From positions 62,001 to 126,000 of the forward strand of contig CAMAVJ010000002.1 of assembly GCA_945861725.1 (NCBI GenBank): a DNA stretch of 64,000 bases, read 5' to 3'. This DNA is from Rickettsia typhi (GTDB lineage: Bacteria; Pseudomonadota; Alphaproteobacteria; Rickettsiales; Deianiraeaceae). The notes below the pieces were generated by a model. That model had not been told where the DNA came from, did not search any database, and saw nothing but the letters and a program-made list of their open reading frames with translations. Position numbers and translations under genes: made by a program. Numbering within the stretch: the first letter of the stretch is position 1; each line of letters opens with the position of its first letter. Positions 1 to 9,348 of this stretch are shown in pieces.

Positions 1-1928
1 CCATTAATGGCACGGATCACCAAATTCAAAAAGGTTTGACCGTTCTTCAGGCTTGCAGAGATATTGCCGCCGTAGAAATTCCGCACTTTTGTTATCACGA
101 TCGCTTGTCAATTGCTGGAAATTGCAGAATGTGCCTTGTTGAAATTCAACCTGGTCCGCCAAAACCACAGGCTTCTTGTGCTATAAATGTTGCAGAGGGA
201 ATGATTGTGAATACGGAAAGTAATATGACCGTTGAAGCACGCAAAAATGTTATGCAATTCTTACTTGCAAATCACCCACTCGATTGCCCAATTTGTGACC
301 AAGGTGGCGAGTGCGATTTACAGGATCAATCTGTAAAATATGGTTCATGCTCTTCAAAATTTGATGAATCTAAGCGTGCCGTTGAGGAGAAATCTATGGG
401 TCCACTAATTAAAACCGCAATGACGCGTTGCATCCATTGTATGCGTTGCGTTCGCTTTATGGAAGAAGTTGCGGGAACTTCAGAAATTGGTTCATTTAAC
501 CGCGGAAATGATACTGAAGTGGCAACATTTTTGAACAAAAATATCACGAGTGAACTTTCTGGAAATATTATTGACCTTTGCCCAGTTGGAGCATTAACCG
601 CAAAACCATACGCTTTCACATATCGTTCTTGGGAGTTAACAAAAATGCCATCAATTGATGTCATGGACTCACTTGGATCATCAATTCAAATTGATTCAAA
701 AGGCAATAAAGTTGTGCGAATTTTACCTCGTCTAAATGAGGAAATCAATGAAGAATGGTTATCGGATCGCTCTCGTTTTTCTTGCGACGGACTTTCTGTG
801 CAAAGAATTGATAAACCTTATATCAAAAAAAATGGGAAATTCGTCCCATCAACATGGGAAGATACTTTGGCGTTGCTCGCGGAAAAAATTTCACTTTCTG
901 GTGAAAAATCGTGTGCTTTTGCTGGAAAATTTGCCGATGCTGAAAGTCTTTTTGCACTAAAAAAACTTTTCAATATTTTACACAGTAATTATACACAAAT
1001 TAATGAAGACGGGGCAAAAATCCTGACACATCAACGCCAAAACTACATTCTTAATACTCCAATTGCCGAATTTGGAAACCTTAAGACACTACTAATCGTC
1101 AATTCTGACGTTCGTCAAGAAGCACCACTTTTAAATGCAAGAATTTTGCGTGCTGTCAAAAACGGTTGCAAAGTTTTTATTATTGGTGAAAAATTCAACG
1201 CAAATTATCAATTTACACACATTGGCAATGATAAATCGCTCTTAAATGATGTTCTTACGGAAAAATATCCTGAAATTTTTGATTACAAAACGGGAAAATC
1301 AGCGATTTTATTAGGTAGAAAGGCACTCATTGGCAAAGATGGCTATGCTATTCATAAAATTTGCCTTGAAATTGGTGAAAAAATGGGAAAAAATGCTTTT
1401 AATTTACTTCACGAAACAGCATCTGCGGTTGCTGGGCTTGATTTTGCATTTATTAACGAAGGCGGAATTGACGAAATTTACGAGAAAATCCAAAAAGGAG
1501 ATATTAACCTCACGATTTTACTTGGCTCGGATGATATTGATTTTGCAAAAATCCGCAAATCATTTGTGGTCTACATAGGAACGCACGCCGATAAAGCAAT
1601 AAAATTTGCCGATGTCGTCATTCCAAGTGAAGCCTACACCGAAAAATTTGCCCACTTCATCAATAATGAAGGTAAAATGCAATCGACTTTTAAAGCGGTT
1701 GAGTCCCCAAATGAAGCAAAAAATGATGATGAAATTATTCGTCTCATTGCGAAAAAAATGAGGATATCCCTACCTGAGTTCTCGCATATAATCACGCCAA
1801 CTTCCGTTAATATTACTGGTGAAATTTCTGGTAAATTTACGATGCCACCCGTAGAATCTCGCTTTCGCGTTTGTTCGATTTCACGAAATTCCAAAACAAT
1901 GCTTGAATGTGAAAAGCAGAGTATTTAA
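1..1928 (+). CDS. nuoG: NADH-quinone oxidoreductase subunit G (complex I), 5' end outside window
   Basis: Iron-sulfur subunit of the peripheral arm of respiratory complex I, passing electrons from NADH towards quinone on the cytoplasmic side of the inner membrane. The reading frame is open from base 3 with no start, so the first residues lie upstream; the TTG at 36 is internal. Ferredoxin-type [2Fe-2S] cysteines (FCYHDRLSIAGNCRMC) are followed by the His-Cys3 4Fe-4S motif (HPLDCPICDQGGEC) and a second 4Fe-4S motif (CIHCMRC ... CPVGAL). The remainder is the molybdopterin-oxidoreductase-like domain that has lost its cofactor in NuoG. No other nuo gene is adjacent; nuoL lies about 39 kb away, so the nuo genes are dispersed or the operon ends here. 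Confidence 0.95.
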   Translation, partial: INGTDHQIQKGLTVLQACRDIAAVEIPHFCYHDRLSIAGNCRMCLVEIQPGPPKPQASCAINVAEGMIVNTESNMTVEARKNVMQFLLANHPLDCPICDQGGECDLQDQSVKYGSCSSKFDESKRAVEEKSMGPLIKTAMTRCIHCMRCVRFMEEVAGTSEIGSFNRGNDTEVATFLNKNITSELSGNIIDLCPVGALTAKPYAFTYRSWELTKMPSIDVMDSLGSSIQIDSKGNKVVRILPRLNEEINEEWLSDRSRFSCDGLSVQRIDKPYIKKNGKFVPSTWEDTLALLAEKISLSGEKSCAFAGKFADAESLFALKKLFNILHSNYTQINEDGAKILTHQRQNYILNTPIAEFGNLKTLLIVNSDVRQEAPLLNARILRAVKNGCKVFIIGEKFNANYQFTHIGNDKSLLNDVLTEKYPEIFDYKTGKSAILLGRKALIGKDGYAIHKICLEIGEKMGKNAFNLLHETASAVAGLDFAFINEGGIDEIYEKIQKGDINLTILLGSDDIDFAKIRKSFVVYIGTHADKAIKFADVVIPSEAYTEKFAHFINNEGKMQSTFKAVESPNEAKNDDEIIRLIAKKMRISLPEFSHIITPTSVNITGEISGKFTMPPVESRFRVCSISRNSKTMLECEKQSI

Positions 1929-1958
1929 ATAATTTACCACAAATTTTAGAAAAAATAG

Positions 1959-3140
1959 GTGAAAATCAATAAAATCAACATAATTGGTGGTGGAATTTCT
2001 GGTCTTGCACTTGGATTTTTTGCTAAAAAAGCAGGGCTTGATTTCACTATTTACGAAGCTTCGTCGAAATGCGGAGGCTTGATTTCAACACAAGTTCTTG
2101 AGGATTTTACTGGATTAATCCACCACGGACCTCATTTGGTAAGGCTTTCATCAGAGTTAGACGATGTTTTGCATACACTTTCTGTTGATTTTCTAACTGC
2201 GAAAAAAACTGGGCGATTTTTGCTCATTAATGACAAAGTTATACATATTTTACCAAATTTTAAACAATTTTTGGAGGTTTTGACCCATATTTTCAAAAAA
2301 AGAAAGAAAAATTATGCGTCTCTTAAGGATTTTGTCAGTCATCATTTTGGAAAAACAACGGCTGAAAGGCAAATTCAGGCGATTGTAAATGGAATTTTTG
2401 CGTGTGATGTTGATGAATTGCACGAAACGGCATTGAAATCACTATATTTTACAGAAAAACGTGCAATTTATTTCATTTTAAGGAAGTTTTTTGCGAAATT
2501 GCGTGCAAAATGGCAAAAAAATCAAATTATTCGCCCAATTATTCGCCCAATTTCTGGTTTTCAATCACTTATTGATGCACTTTTTGAAAATTTGCGTGAA
2601 AATATTGTTTTGAACCATAAAATTACCAAGATTGATGAAAATTGCATGAATTTTATCACAATTCCTGCGTATTGCGTCCCACAAGTTGAAGGAATTCCGC
2701 AAAATATTTATAAAATTTGTGACAAAATCCGCTATCAAACAATTTCAGTAGCAACGATTTTTACCTCAAAGCCAATCAAATTTGAAGGAATTGGCTGTCT
2801 TTCTAATGCCAAATCTGGGATTTTAGGCGTGCTGTTTAATTCTTCAGCATTTGCGGAAAAGTGTGATAAAATGCATTCGTACTCAATTTTTTACAAAAAT
2901 TCCAGTACAAAAGTAGTGGATTTATGGTTTGAGAGCTTTTTTGACATAAAAATATTTCAATCGCATCATTTTGAATACAAAAATGCGATTCCGATACACG
3001 ATTCATCCGTTCATCAGTTAATTTTAGAAAATGCTGGAAACGCATATGGGACAAAGATTTTTTCAAATTATTCAGGGCAAATTTCTGTGAGCGACATATT
3101 TTCCAATGCCAAAAAGGAGATCGAAAAATTCAAATACTAG
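1959..3140 (+). CDS. FAD-dependent oxidoreductase, HemY-like protoporphyrinogen oxidase
   Basis: Probable flavoprotein oxidase for protoporphyrinogen IX in haem synthesis. The N-terminus has a Rossmann dinucleotide-binding motif (IIGGGISGLALGFFAKKAG) and an acidic residue ending the second strand (YEASSKCGGLI). Segments around residues 75-90 (a GRFLLINDKVIHILP stretch) and 120-150 (FVSHHFGKTTAERQIQAIVNG) resemble the corresponding parts of HemY/PPOX. At 393 residues it is shorter than typical HemY (about 450). The start is GTG, 30 bp after nuoG. Its last codons overlap the convergent pstA gene by 4 bp. It could instead be another amine-oxidase-family flavoprotein; assignment to haem synthesis is by similarity only. 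Confidence 0.65.
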   Translation: MKINKINIIGGGISGLALGFFAKKAGLDFTIYEASSKCGGLISTQVLEDFTGLIHHGPHLVRLSSELDDVLHTLSVDFLTAKKTGRFLLINDKVIHILPNFKQFLEVLTHIFKKRKKNYASLKDFVSHHFGKTTAERQIQAIVNGIFACDVDELHETALKSLYFTEKRAIYFILRKFFAKLRAKWQKNQIIRPIIRPISGFQSLIDALFENLRENIVLNHKITKIDENCMNFITIPAYCVPQVEGIPQNIYKICDKIRYQTISVATIFTSKPIKFEGIGCLSNAKSGILGVLFNSSAFAEKCDKMHSYSIFYKNSSTKVVDLWFESFFDIKIFQSHHFEYKNAIPIHDSSVHQLILENAGNAYGTKIFSNYSGQISVSDIFSNAKKEIEKFKY

Positions 3141-4261
3141 ATTCTTTGCAATTTATTGCGTATTAAATGCACGACGAAATTGATTGATGTCAAAAAAATA
3201 ATAAATACCATAATTCCTGCTGAAGCGTATTCGATAAAGGCTTCTTGTGGGTCGCTCGTCCAAAGGAAAATTTGCAATGGGAGAGTTGTTGTTGCCTGAT
3301 TAACGAGTGATGTTGGTGTTGTGCTAGAGAAAAATGCCATTCCAAGAATAATTAGTGGTGCAGTTTCGCCGGCGGCTCTTGCGATTGAAAGTAAAATTCC
3401 CGTGATAATTCGTGGCATTGAAAGTGGAAGTGTGACTATCATTGTTGCTTGAACGTTGCTAAGACCTAATGATAGTGCGGAGTCTTTGTATCCTTGGGGA
3501 ACCATTGCCGCTGCATTATATGTTATCATAATAATCATGGGAAGGATTAAAAGCGAGAGGGCGATTCCTCCAACGAGAGCCGATCCCCTGTTGAATTCAA
3601 AAATATTTACGAAGATGTTTAAGACGATAATTCCGTATATAATCGATGGAATTGATGCTAAATTTTGAATGTTGACCTTTAAAATCGACTGAACTTTGCC
3701 ATTTTGTAAAAATTCTGATATATAAAGACCGACTAAAATTCCAGCGGGGATCGTTAGTGCGATGAATATGAGGATGACATAAATTGAGCCAATTGTCGCA
3801 CCTTTGATTCCAGAAATTTCTGGATAAATTGAATTATTGTTCTTGAAAAAATTCCAATTGAAGCCGGTTTTTATTAGATGATTTTCAACGGCATATAGTT
3901 TCAGTTTTTGGTAATCTTTTAACATTTCAGTGTTTTGAGAGTCTTTAGTTAGGAAATATTTTTTGAAGTCGTATTTGACTGGCGTCCAGAAGTCATTTGA
4001 ATTTCTTGACTGATATTTTATCGATTTTGGAATGAAATTTTCAATTTTATTATGTTCAAGATTGTTTTTTATGAACAATTCAAGATTTTTTGAATAATGA
4101 ATTTCGACGGATCGCAATGGTAAAATTGCGTTTTTTGTAATAGAAACGATGAATATTGCTAAAATAAAAAAACAAAATATAGCGGAAAACATTGAAAAAC
4201 CTTGAAATATCAATGCTTTAAAGTATCTTCGTTTTAAAAATGAATTTTTTGTTGTAAGCAT
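3137..4261 (-). CDS. pstA: phosphate ABC transporter permease PstA (DUF3333 type)
   Basis: Inner-membrane permease subunit of the high-affinity phosphate importer PstSCAB. The N-terminal third is a membrane anchor plus a periplasmic DUF3333-like region, as in alphaproteobacterial PstA. The C-terminal half is the BPD_transp_1 domain, with the ABC-contacting EAA loop around YKDSALSLGLSNVQATMIVTLPLS and the ARAAGETAPLIILG stretch typical of PstA. I place the start at the ATG at 4261 (374 residues); an upstream TTG at 4309 has no ribosome-binding site. The gene follows hisS by 56 bp. No pstS, pstC, pstB or phoU is nearby, which is unusual and suggests dispersed pst genes. Confidence 0.9.
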   Translation of the reverse strand: MLTTKNSFLKRRYFKALIFQGFSMFSAIFCFFILAIFIVSITKNAILPLRSVEIHYSKNLELFIKNNLEHNKIENFIPKSIKYQSRNSNDFWTPVKYDFKKYFLTKDSQNTEMLKDYQKLKLYAVENHLIKTGFNWNFFKNNNSIYPEISGIKGATIGSIYVILIFIALTIPAGILVGLYISEFLQNGKVQSILKVNIQNLASIPSIIYGIIVLNIFVNIFEFNRGSALVGGIALSLLILPMIIMITYNAAAMVPQGYKDSALSLGLSNVQATMIVTLPLSMPRIITGILLSIARAAGETAPLIILGMAFFSSTTPTSLVNQATTTLPLQIFLWTSDPQEAFIEYASAGIMVFIIFLTSINFVVHLIRNKLQRI

Positions 4262-4317
4262 AACTTTCTGTTGTTCGAAGAGATATAAAGGCTGATTATT
4301 AAAAAGCAATAAAAAGT

Positions 4318-5541
4318 TTAAATTTGAATTGTTCCAACTTCTTCATTCTTTGTTAAATCTTTTAAAATTACACTGCCTTGTGCGGTTTCGCGTTCGCCAA
4401 TTACGATTGCAAAAGAGTTTGGAATTAGCGAAAGTTTTTGAAGAGTTTTTCCAATTTTATTACGCTCAACTGGAATTTCTTGAAATGAGGCATATGAATA
4501 TTCACCTTTAAGTTGTGCAATTAACGGGAAAACATTAAATTTTTCTGCTGTAAGAATGAAAATGTTTTGATGTGGGTTTTGTTCATCAAGAAGTAGCATT
4601 AGTCTTTCAATTCCGCCACCAAAGCCAATTGAATTTGTTTTCCTTCCGCCCATTTGCGAAACGAGGTTATCATATCTTCCGCCGCCAAGAACTGCTAAAT
4701 TTTCGCCATTTTCGGCAATTGGTGCGATGAATTCGAAAATAACGCCAGTGTAGTAGTCTAGTCCGCGAACAAGTGTTTCATCGATTTCAAACTGTAGGTC
4801 TTCAACCGAATTGAGGAAATTTACAATCGCTTCAATGTGAGATTTATCATCACTTGAATGAAAATCTGAAATTTTTGGTACATTTTTAAGAAGGGGAATG
4901 TCTTGTGATTCCTTGCTATCAAGAATTCGTAGAGGGTTTTTTTCAAGTCGAACCTTACTTGTATCAGAAAGTTGCTCAAAGTGTTGTAAAAAATATTCCT
5001 TAACGGATAATGTGTATGGAATTTTTGCATCTCCAAGGTAATTCACCAGAAGTTTTGTTTTTCCAAGAACACCAAGATTGCGGAGGATTTCAATTGCAAC
5101 AACGAAGGCAATTATATCTGAATTTTCGTTAAAACATTCGAAGTTTATTTGGTGAAATTCGCGATATCTGCCCTTTTTTGGGCGGTCGTAGCGGAAGATT
5201 TGCCCCCATGAGAAAAGTCGAAGTGGGGCGGGATATGAATTTAATTCGTGATTTTCTAAAAATGCACGCACAACACCAGCTGTGAATTCAGGGCGAAGTG
5301 CGAGATCTCTTCCACCCATATCCTCAAAGCGATAGAGTTCTTTGGAAACGGCATCAGATGTTTCGCCAATATTTCTTTCAAAAAGTGATGAATTTTCAAA
5401 TGTTGGCGTTCGAATTGTGTTAAAATTGTGAGTTTTCCCAATTTTTGAGGCGACATTTATGATTTTCTCAAATTTATTCCACTCCGCAAGAAAGATATCC
5501 TGCGTTCCGCGTGGTTTTTTAAATTCTTCGCTATTGTTCAT
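4318..5541 (-). CDS. hisS: histidine--tRNA ligase
   Basis: Class II aminoacyl-tRNA synthetase charging tRNA-His. Class II motif 1 lies near the N-terminus (FNTIRTPTFENSSLFERNIG), motif 2 follows (RLFSWGQIFRYDRPKKGRYREFHQ), then the histidine-specific block GLDYYTGVIFEF and motif 3 (NSIGFGGGIERLMLLL). The C-terminal anticodon-binding domain is present and total length (407) is normal. The 5' end overlaps the plsX stop by 11 bp, so the two are probably co-transcribed from upstream of plsX. Confidence 0.96.
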   Translation of the reverse strand: MNNSEEFKKPRGTQDIFLAEWNKFEKIINVASKIGKTHNFNTIRTPTFENSSLFERNIGETSDAVSKELYRFEDMGGRDLALRPEFTAGVVRAFLENHELNSYPAPLRLFSWGQIFRYDRPKKGRYREFHQINFECFNENSDIIAFVVAIEILRNLGVLGKTKLLVNYLGDAKIPYTLSVKEYFLQHFEQLSDTSKVRLEKNPLRILDSKESQDIPLLKNVPKISDFHSSDDKSHIEAIVNFLNSVEDLQFEIDETLVRGLDYYTGVIFEFIAPIAENGENLAVLGGGRYDNLVSQMGGRKTNSIGFGGGIERLMLLLDEQNPHQNIFILTAEKFNVFPLIAQLKGEYSYASFQEIPVERNKIGKTLQKLSLIPNSFAIVIGERETAQGSVILKDLTKNEEVGTIQI

Positions 5542-6589
5542 TTACATTTAAAGTAGTTACTTCATTTGCTACTTTGGAACTGGTATCGTGTTCTTCGTGA
5601 ATTGTGCGAATTTCGCTTGTTAACTGTTCGTTGATGCCAGATTCAACCAAGTTGTAAGCAACTTTTATTGCGTTTGCAAAACCTTTTGCGTTACTTGAAC
5701 CGTGGCTTTTTACCGTGATCCCATTTAATCCCAAGAACATTGCTCCGTTGTAATTGTTTGGATCAATTTTTTTATGAATTTTCTTAAAACATGGAAATGC
5801 GATTGCAACTGCGATTTTTCCTAAAATTGAACCCATGAGGTATTTCTTCATAAAAAATTTCATAGTCTTTCCAGAACCTTCCATTGTTTTCAAGACAACA
5901 TTACCAGTGAATCCGTCCGTTACAATGACATTTGTTTTTCCGTGGTGAAGGGTGTCGCCTTCGATAAAGCCAGTGAAGTTTTTTGCTAAAGGCGAATTTT
6001 TAAAAAGTGTGTAAGCTTCTTGAACAAGTGCCGTACCCTTATATTCTTCGGTGCCGATGTTTAAAATTCCAACAGTTGGGTTTTCAATTTTAAATGCGGA
6101 TTTCAAAAATGCTGAACCCATTATTCCAAATTCAAGAAAGTTTTGTGGTGAACATTCGGTATTGGCTCCCATATCAAGCAAGGCGGAAATTGATTGCATC
6201 GTTGGTATGACTGTGCAAATTGCTGGTCGTGTGATTTCTTCAATTGTGCGATAGTAAAGCTTGGAGAGGCTCATTAAAGCACCGGTGTTTCCAGAAGATA
6301 CCGTTGCGTGTGTTCTTTTTTCTTGTGTTGCTTTAATTGCAAGGGACATTGAAGATTCTTTTTTGCGAACTGCAATGGAAACTTTGTCTTCGGATGTAAT
6401 ATCATCTGTGGATTCAAAGAATTCACAGCGGTGTTTTAGCGTTTTTTTTGCTTTTTTAATTACTGATTTTGAACCAAAGCAAGTGAAATACACTTCTAAA
6501 TTGTGTTCAAGAGCGATTTTAATGCCTTCAATTGTTGATTTTGGTGCCTTATCGCCGCCCATGAGGTCTATTGCTAGTGTAATTTTCAT
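5531..6589 (-). CDS. plsX: phosphate acyltransferase PlsX
   Basis: Makes acyl-phosphate from acyl-ACP, the first step of the PlsX/PlsY route to phosphatidic acid; peripheral to the inner membrane. The N-terminal block AIDLMGGDKAP, the central SSGNTGALMSL block and NIGTEEYKGT are family hallmarks. I use the ATG at 6589 rather than the TTG three codons upstream because the family begins directly with this block. plsX is usually next to rpmF or fabH; here it overlaps hisS instead. Confidence 0.95.
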   Translation of the reverse strand: MKITLAIDLMGGDKAPKSTIEGIKIALEHNLEVYFTCFGSKSVIKKAKKTLKHRCEFFESTDDITSEDKVSIAVRKKESSMSLAIKATQEKRTHATVSSGNTGALMSLSKLYYRTIEEITRPAICTVIPTMQSISALLDMGANTECSPQNFLEFGIMGSAFLKSAFKIENPTVGILNIGTEEYKGTALVQEAYTLFKNSPLAKNFTGFIEGDTLHHGKTNVIVTDGFTGNVVLKTMEGSGKTMKFFMKKYLMGSILGKIAVAIAFPCFKKIHKKIDPNNYNGAMFLGLNGITVKSHGSSNAKGFANAIKVAYNLVESGINEQLTSEIRTIHEEHDTSSKVANEVTTLNVNEQ

Positions 6590-6789
6590 GATTTTCAAAA
6601 TATTTTTATCCTTAAAAAGGGCATTCTTTGGTTAAAATATTCAAAAGTCAATTAATTTATTTTCACCACCAATATTTTCCTACTAACAAATCACAATTAA
6701 GCGTCTTCTTAAGAAGTTAGCTTTTTATTGTTTGGTAATAATTACAAGATAAATTTTTTTCTTGATTTTTCTTATGGTGTAAAATAAGT

Positions 6790-7410
6790 GTGTATAGAAT
6801 ATTTATGTTACTAACAATGTTGCGGATTTTTTCGCCCAATTTCTTTACGGTTTTTCGTCTTGTGGCTTCAATTGTGATTGTACTTCTTTATATTGCCTTT
6901 GGTGTTAAATCATTTTCGGTTATATTACCACTGTATATTTTGGCGGCGATTTCAGATTATCTTGATGGTAAACTTGCAAGGAAGTATAATAAAATCACCA
7001 ATTTTGGAAAATGTTTTGATATTATTGCGGATAAAGCCCTTGTTTTAGCGATCTTTATGATAGCAACCCACGCTGGATCTGTTCATTTATTTTTTTCATT
7101 TGCAATTTTATTTCGTGAATTTGCCGTTTCTGGTCTTCGAGAAGTTCTTGCTGCGGAAAACATTAAAATTCCGGCGAGTCGCCTTGGTAAGTGGAAAACA
7201 GGCTTTCAGATGACAACCTGCGGCTTTGCAATTGGAATGTATACTCCTTGGGCTTTGGCACTGTTAAATTGGACAGTTGTTTTGGCATTTGTGCCGTTGT
7301 ATGTCACACAAATCACCTTTATTCTTCTTATTATTTCAACAATTTTGACAATTTGGTCGGGTTTAGAATACTTCAAGGGCTTTTTTAGAAATAATCACCA
7401 ACAAATATGA
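6790..7410 (+). CDS. pgsA: CDP-diacylglycerol--glycerol-3-phosphate 3-phosphatidyltransferase
   Basis: Inner-membrane enzyme making phosphatidylglycerophosphate, the precursor of phosphatidylglycerol and cardiolipin. The complete CDP-alcohol phosphotransferase signature is visible with canonical spacing: D56, D59-G60, A63-R64, G73, D77, D81. Four to five hydrophobic helices follow. The GTG at 6790 gives 206 residues; an ATG at 6805 is an equally possible start. The stop codon overlaps the argF start (ATGA), implying translational coupling. The 200 bp before it, between the divergent plsX and this gene, should hold both promoters, but I see no clear consensus pair. Confidence 0.93.
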   Translation: MYRIFMLLTMLRIFSPNFFTVFRLVASIVIVLLYIAFGVKSFSVILPLYILAAISDYLDGKLARKYNKITNFGKCFDIIADKALVLAIFMIATHAGSVHLFFSFAILFREFAVSGLREVLAAENIKIPASRLGKWKTGFQMTTCGFAIGMYTPWALALLNWTVVLAFVPLYVTQITFILLIISTILTIWSGLEYFKGFFRNNHQQI

Positions 7411-8315
7411 AACATTTCTTAAGTATAAACCAACTTTCTGTTGAGGAAATAAAAAAAATTATTCAAGTTGCAATAAATGAAAAGTATGCAATGAAAATTG
7501 GAAGACCGCAATTTTCCGAAAGCCTTTCGGGGAAAGTTCTTGCGATGATATTTGAAAAGCCGTCAACTCGTACACGAATTTCGTTTGATCTTGCTATGCG
7601 TCAGCTCGGCGGAACGACAATGGTTTTGAACGCGAATGATATGCAGATTGGTCACGGGGAATCAATTTCTGATACCGCTAAAGTTATGTCCCGTTTTGTT
7701 GATGCCATTATGCTACGATGCCATGGAGAAGACAAACTTCTTGAACTTGCACAAAATTCAAGCATACCAGTCGCGAATGCACTTACGAATGAAAGTCACC
7801 CGTGTCAAATTCTTGCCGCAGCAATGACATTTCAAGAGCACGGAAAAATTCTTGAAAAATTGAAAATTACATGGGTTGGAGACTTCAACAATGTAACAAA
7901 CTCTTATATTGAACTTGCGGAAAAGCTTGGCTTTGCTTTTGTGATTTCCAGCCCTGAAATTACAATAAAACAGAAAGAACAAGTGAGTGAAGCACAAAAA
8001 TTCAATAAAAAGATTGTTTTTGAAAAAGATCCAAAAATTGCAGTTCAAAATACGGATATTATTGTTACCGATACTTGGGTTTCAATGGGCGATGGTTCCA
8101 AAGATTTAACAAAATTTTTACCATACCAAGTAAACACAGAACTTGCATCATATGCAAAGGAAAACTATTTATTTTCACACTGTCTTCCAGCACACAGGGG
8201 TGAAGAAATTACAAATGAAATTATTGACGGCAAAAATTCTATAGTATTTGATGAAGCAGAAAACAGACTCCATATTCAGAAAGCTATTTTGCTTTATATG
8301 TTTGATATTATCTAA
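7407..8315 (+). CDS. argF: ornithine carbamoyltransferase
   Basis: Joins ornithine and carbamoyl phosphate to give citrulline in arginine synthesis. The carbamoyl-phosphate loop S53-T-R-T-R57, the HPCQ motif, and the ornithine-binding HCLPAHRGEEI block near the C-terminus are intact, and length (302) is normal. This distinguishes it from aspartate carbamoyltransferase. No other arg gene is in the window. The last 68 bp also encode, in another frame, the start and signal peptide of the next gene. Confidence 0.95.
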   Translation: MKHFLSINQLSVEEIKKIIQVAINEKYAMKIGRPQFSESLSGKVLAMIFEKPSTRTRISFDLAMRQLGGTTMVLNANDMQIGHGESISDTAKVMSRFVDAIMLRCHGEDKLLELAQNSSIPVANALTNESHPCQILAAAMTFQEHGKILEKLKITWVGDFNNVTNSYIELAEKLGFAFVISSPEITIKQKEQVSEAQKFNKKIVFEKDPKIAVQNTDIIVTDTWVSMGDGSKDLTKFLPYQVNTELASYAKENYLFSHCLPAHRGEEITNEIIDGKNSIVFDEAENRLHIQKAILLYMFDII

Positions 8316-9348
8316 TCAATCATACTGGCAAACGGCTAATGCAATGACATTCGAACAATACATTGAAGACCATTCTTCAAGCCAAATGCGTGCGTACTTA
8401 ACAGGCTATGCTGATGCCATTCACAATAATGCTTATTTTTTTGGCTCTTGCCCAAAGCGGTTGCAGTACCGCCCTTACAGCGAATATATGCAACATATTG
8501 ATATTTATATTGCTCAAAAAACGAAAGATGATGGTACTAACAGGGAGATATTTCTTCAGAAGAATGTCGAACCATTTCTGACTGAAGTCATTTTGAAATA
8601 TATTGATTGCGATAATCCAGAATCAATCCCATTGCAAGACGAATCAAAGCTCGTTCAGACTGAAATTCGCTCCGTTGCACGCGATATTTTACAAAAAACA
8701 AAAAAATACCAAACAATTGACGAACGCGAAATGGAGTTTCAGTATAATGAATATCTTGAACGCCTTAAAACGCCCACTAAAGAGGAAAAAGAAGCACACA
8801 TTTTACACGCTAAACAAAATGCAAAAAAAACCACATCTTCTAAAGATATTTCAAAACCTATTGCCGAACGGTTAAGACAGCAATCTGAAGCAAAAAAAAT
8901 TGAAACCTCAGATGAAATTGCGGCTGAAGCTAAAGCTAAAATTAACGAGAATAGTGATGAGCAAGAAGACACGGGGCGTGGTGTTATCGATGCCTTGAAA
9001 GATAAACTTTCTGAATTACCGTTTATTCACAAAGAAAAAAAAGTTGAAAAACAAATTGAGAGAAAGGTAGAAAAATCTACAGAAAAAGTGACAGAAGTGT
9101 CGACGGAAAAGTTATCGGAAAAGGTGGTCGACAAGGTGATAGAAAAACAGGATACAAAAGTTGAAAAAACAATCGATAATTCCGCTGGCTATCCAAAAGT
9201 TGATCTTTCCGTTCCAGAGTTAAAAATTCCAGAAAAATCAACTCCGCAAAAAATTGAAACAGTGAAAATTCAAACGCAGGAATACAAACTTGATTCAATG
9301 GATATTAACCTAGATAATCTTAACAATGCAAAACTTCCTTCAATTTAG
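8248..9348 (+). CDS. exported protein with Lys/Glu-rich repeats, function unknown
   Basis: No family recognised. Residues 1-32 read as a Sec signal peptide: basic start (MMKQKTDSIFRK), hydrophobic core (LFCFICLILS) and a TANA cleavage site. A mature N-terminal domain of about 110 residues contains two cysteines (SCP and DCD) and an AYLTGYADAIHNNAYFFGSC segment. From about residue 160 the protein is charged, with runs of VEK/TEK/SEK heptad-like repeats (residues about 265-310) that suggest a coiled coil. The first 68 bp overlap argF in a different frame; an internal ATG at 8341 exists but would remove the signal peptide. The 3' end overlaps murF by 23 bp. Confidence 0.65.
   Translation: MMKQKTDSIFRKLFCFICLILSNQSYWQTANAMTFEQYIEDHSSSQMRAYLTGYADAIHNNAYFFGSCPKRLQYRPYSEYMQHIDIYIAQKTKDDGTNREIFLQKNVEPFLTEVILKYIDCDNPESIPLQDESKLVQTEIRSVARDILQKTKKYQTIDEREMEFQYNEYLERLKTPTKEEKEAHILHAKQNAKKTTSSKDISKPIAERLRQQSEAKKIETSDEIAAEAKAKINENSDEQEDTGRGVIDALKDKLSELPFIHKEKKVEKQIERKVEKSTEKVTEVSTEKLSEKVVDKVIEKQDTKVEKTIDNSAGYPKVDLSVPELKIPEKSTPQKIETVKIQTQEYKLDSMDINLDNLNNAKLPSI

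Noticed and set aside
4262..4309. Upstream TTG start for pstA
   Set aside because: No ribosome-binding site, and the added residues are not like PstA N-termini. The ATG at 4261 fits better.
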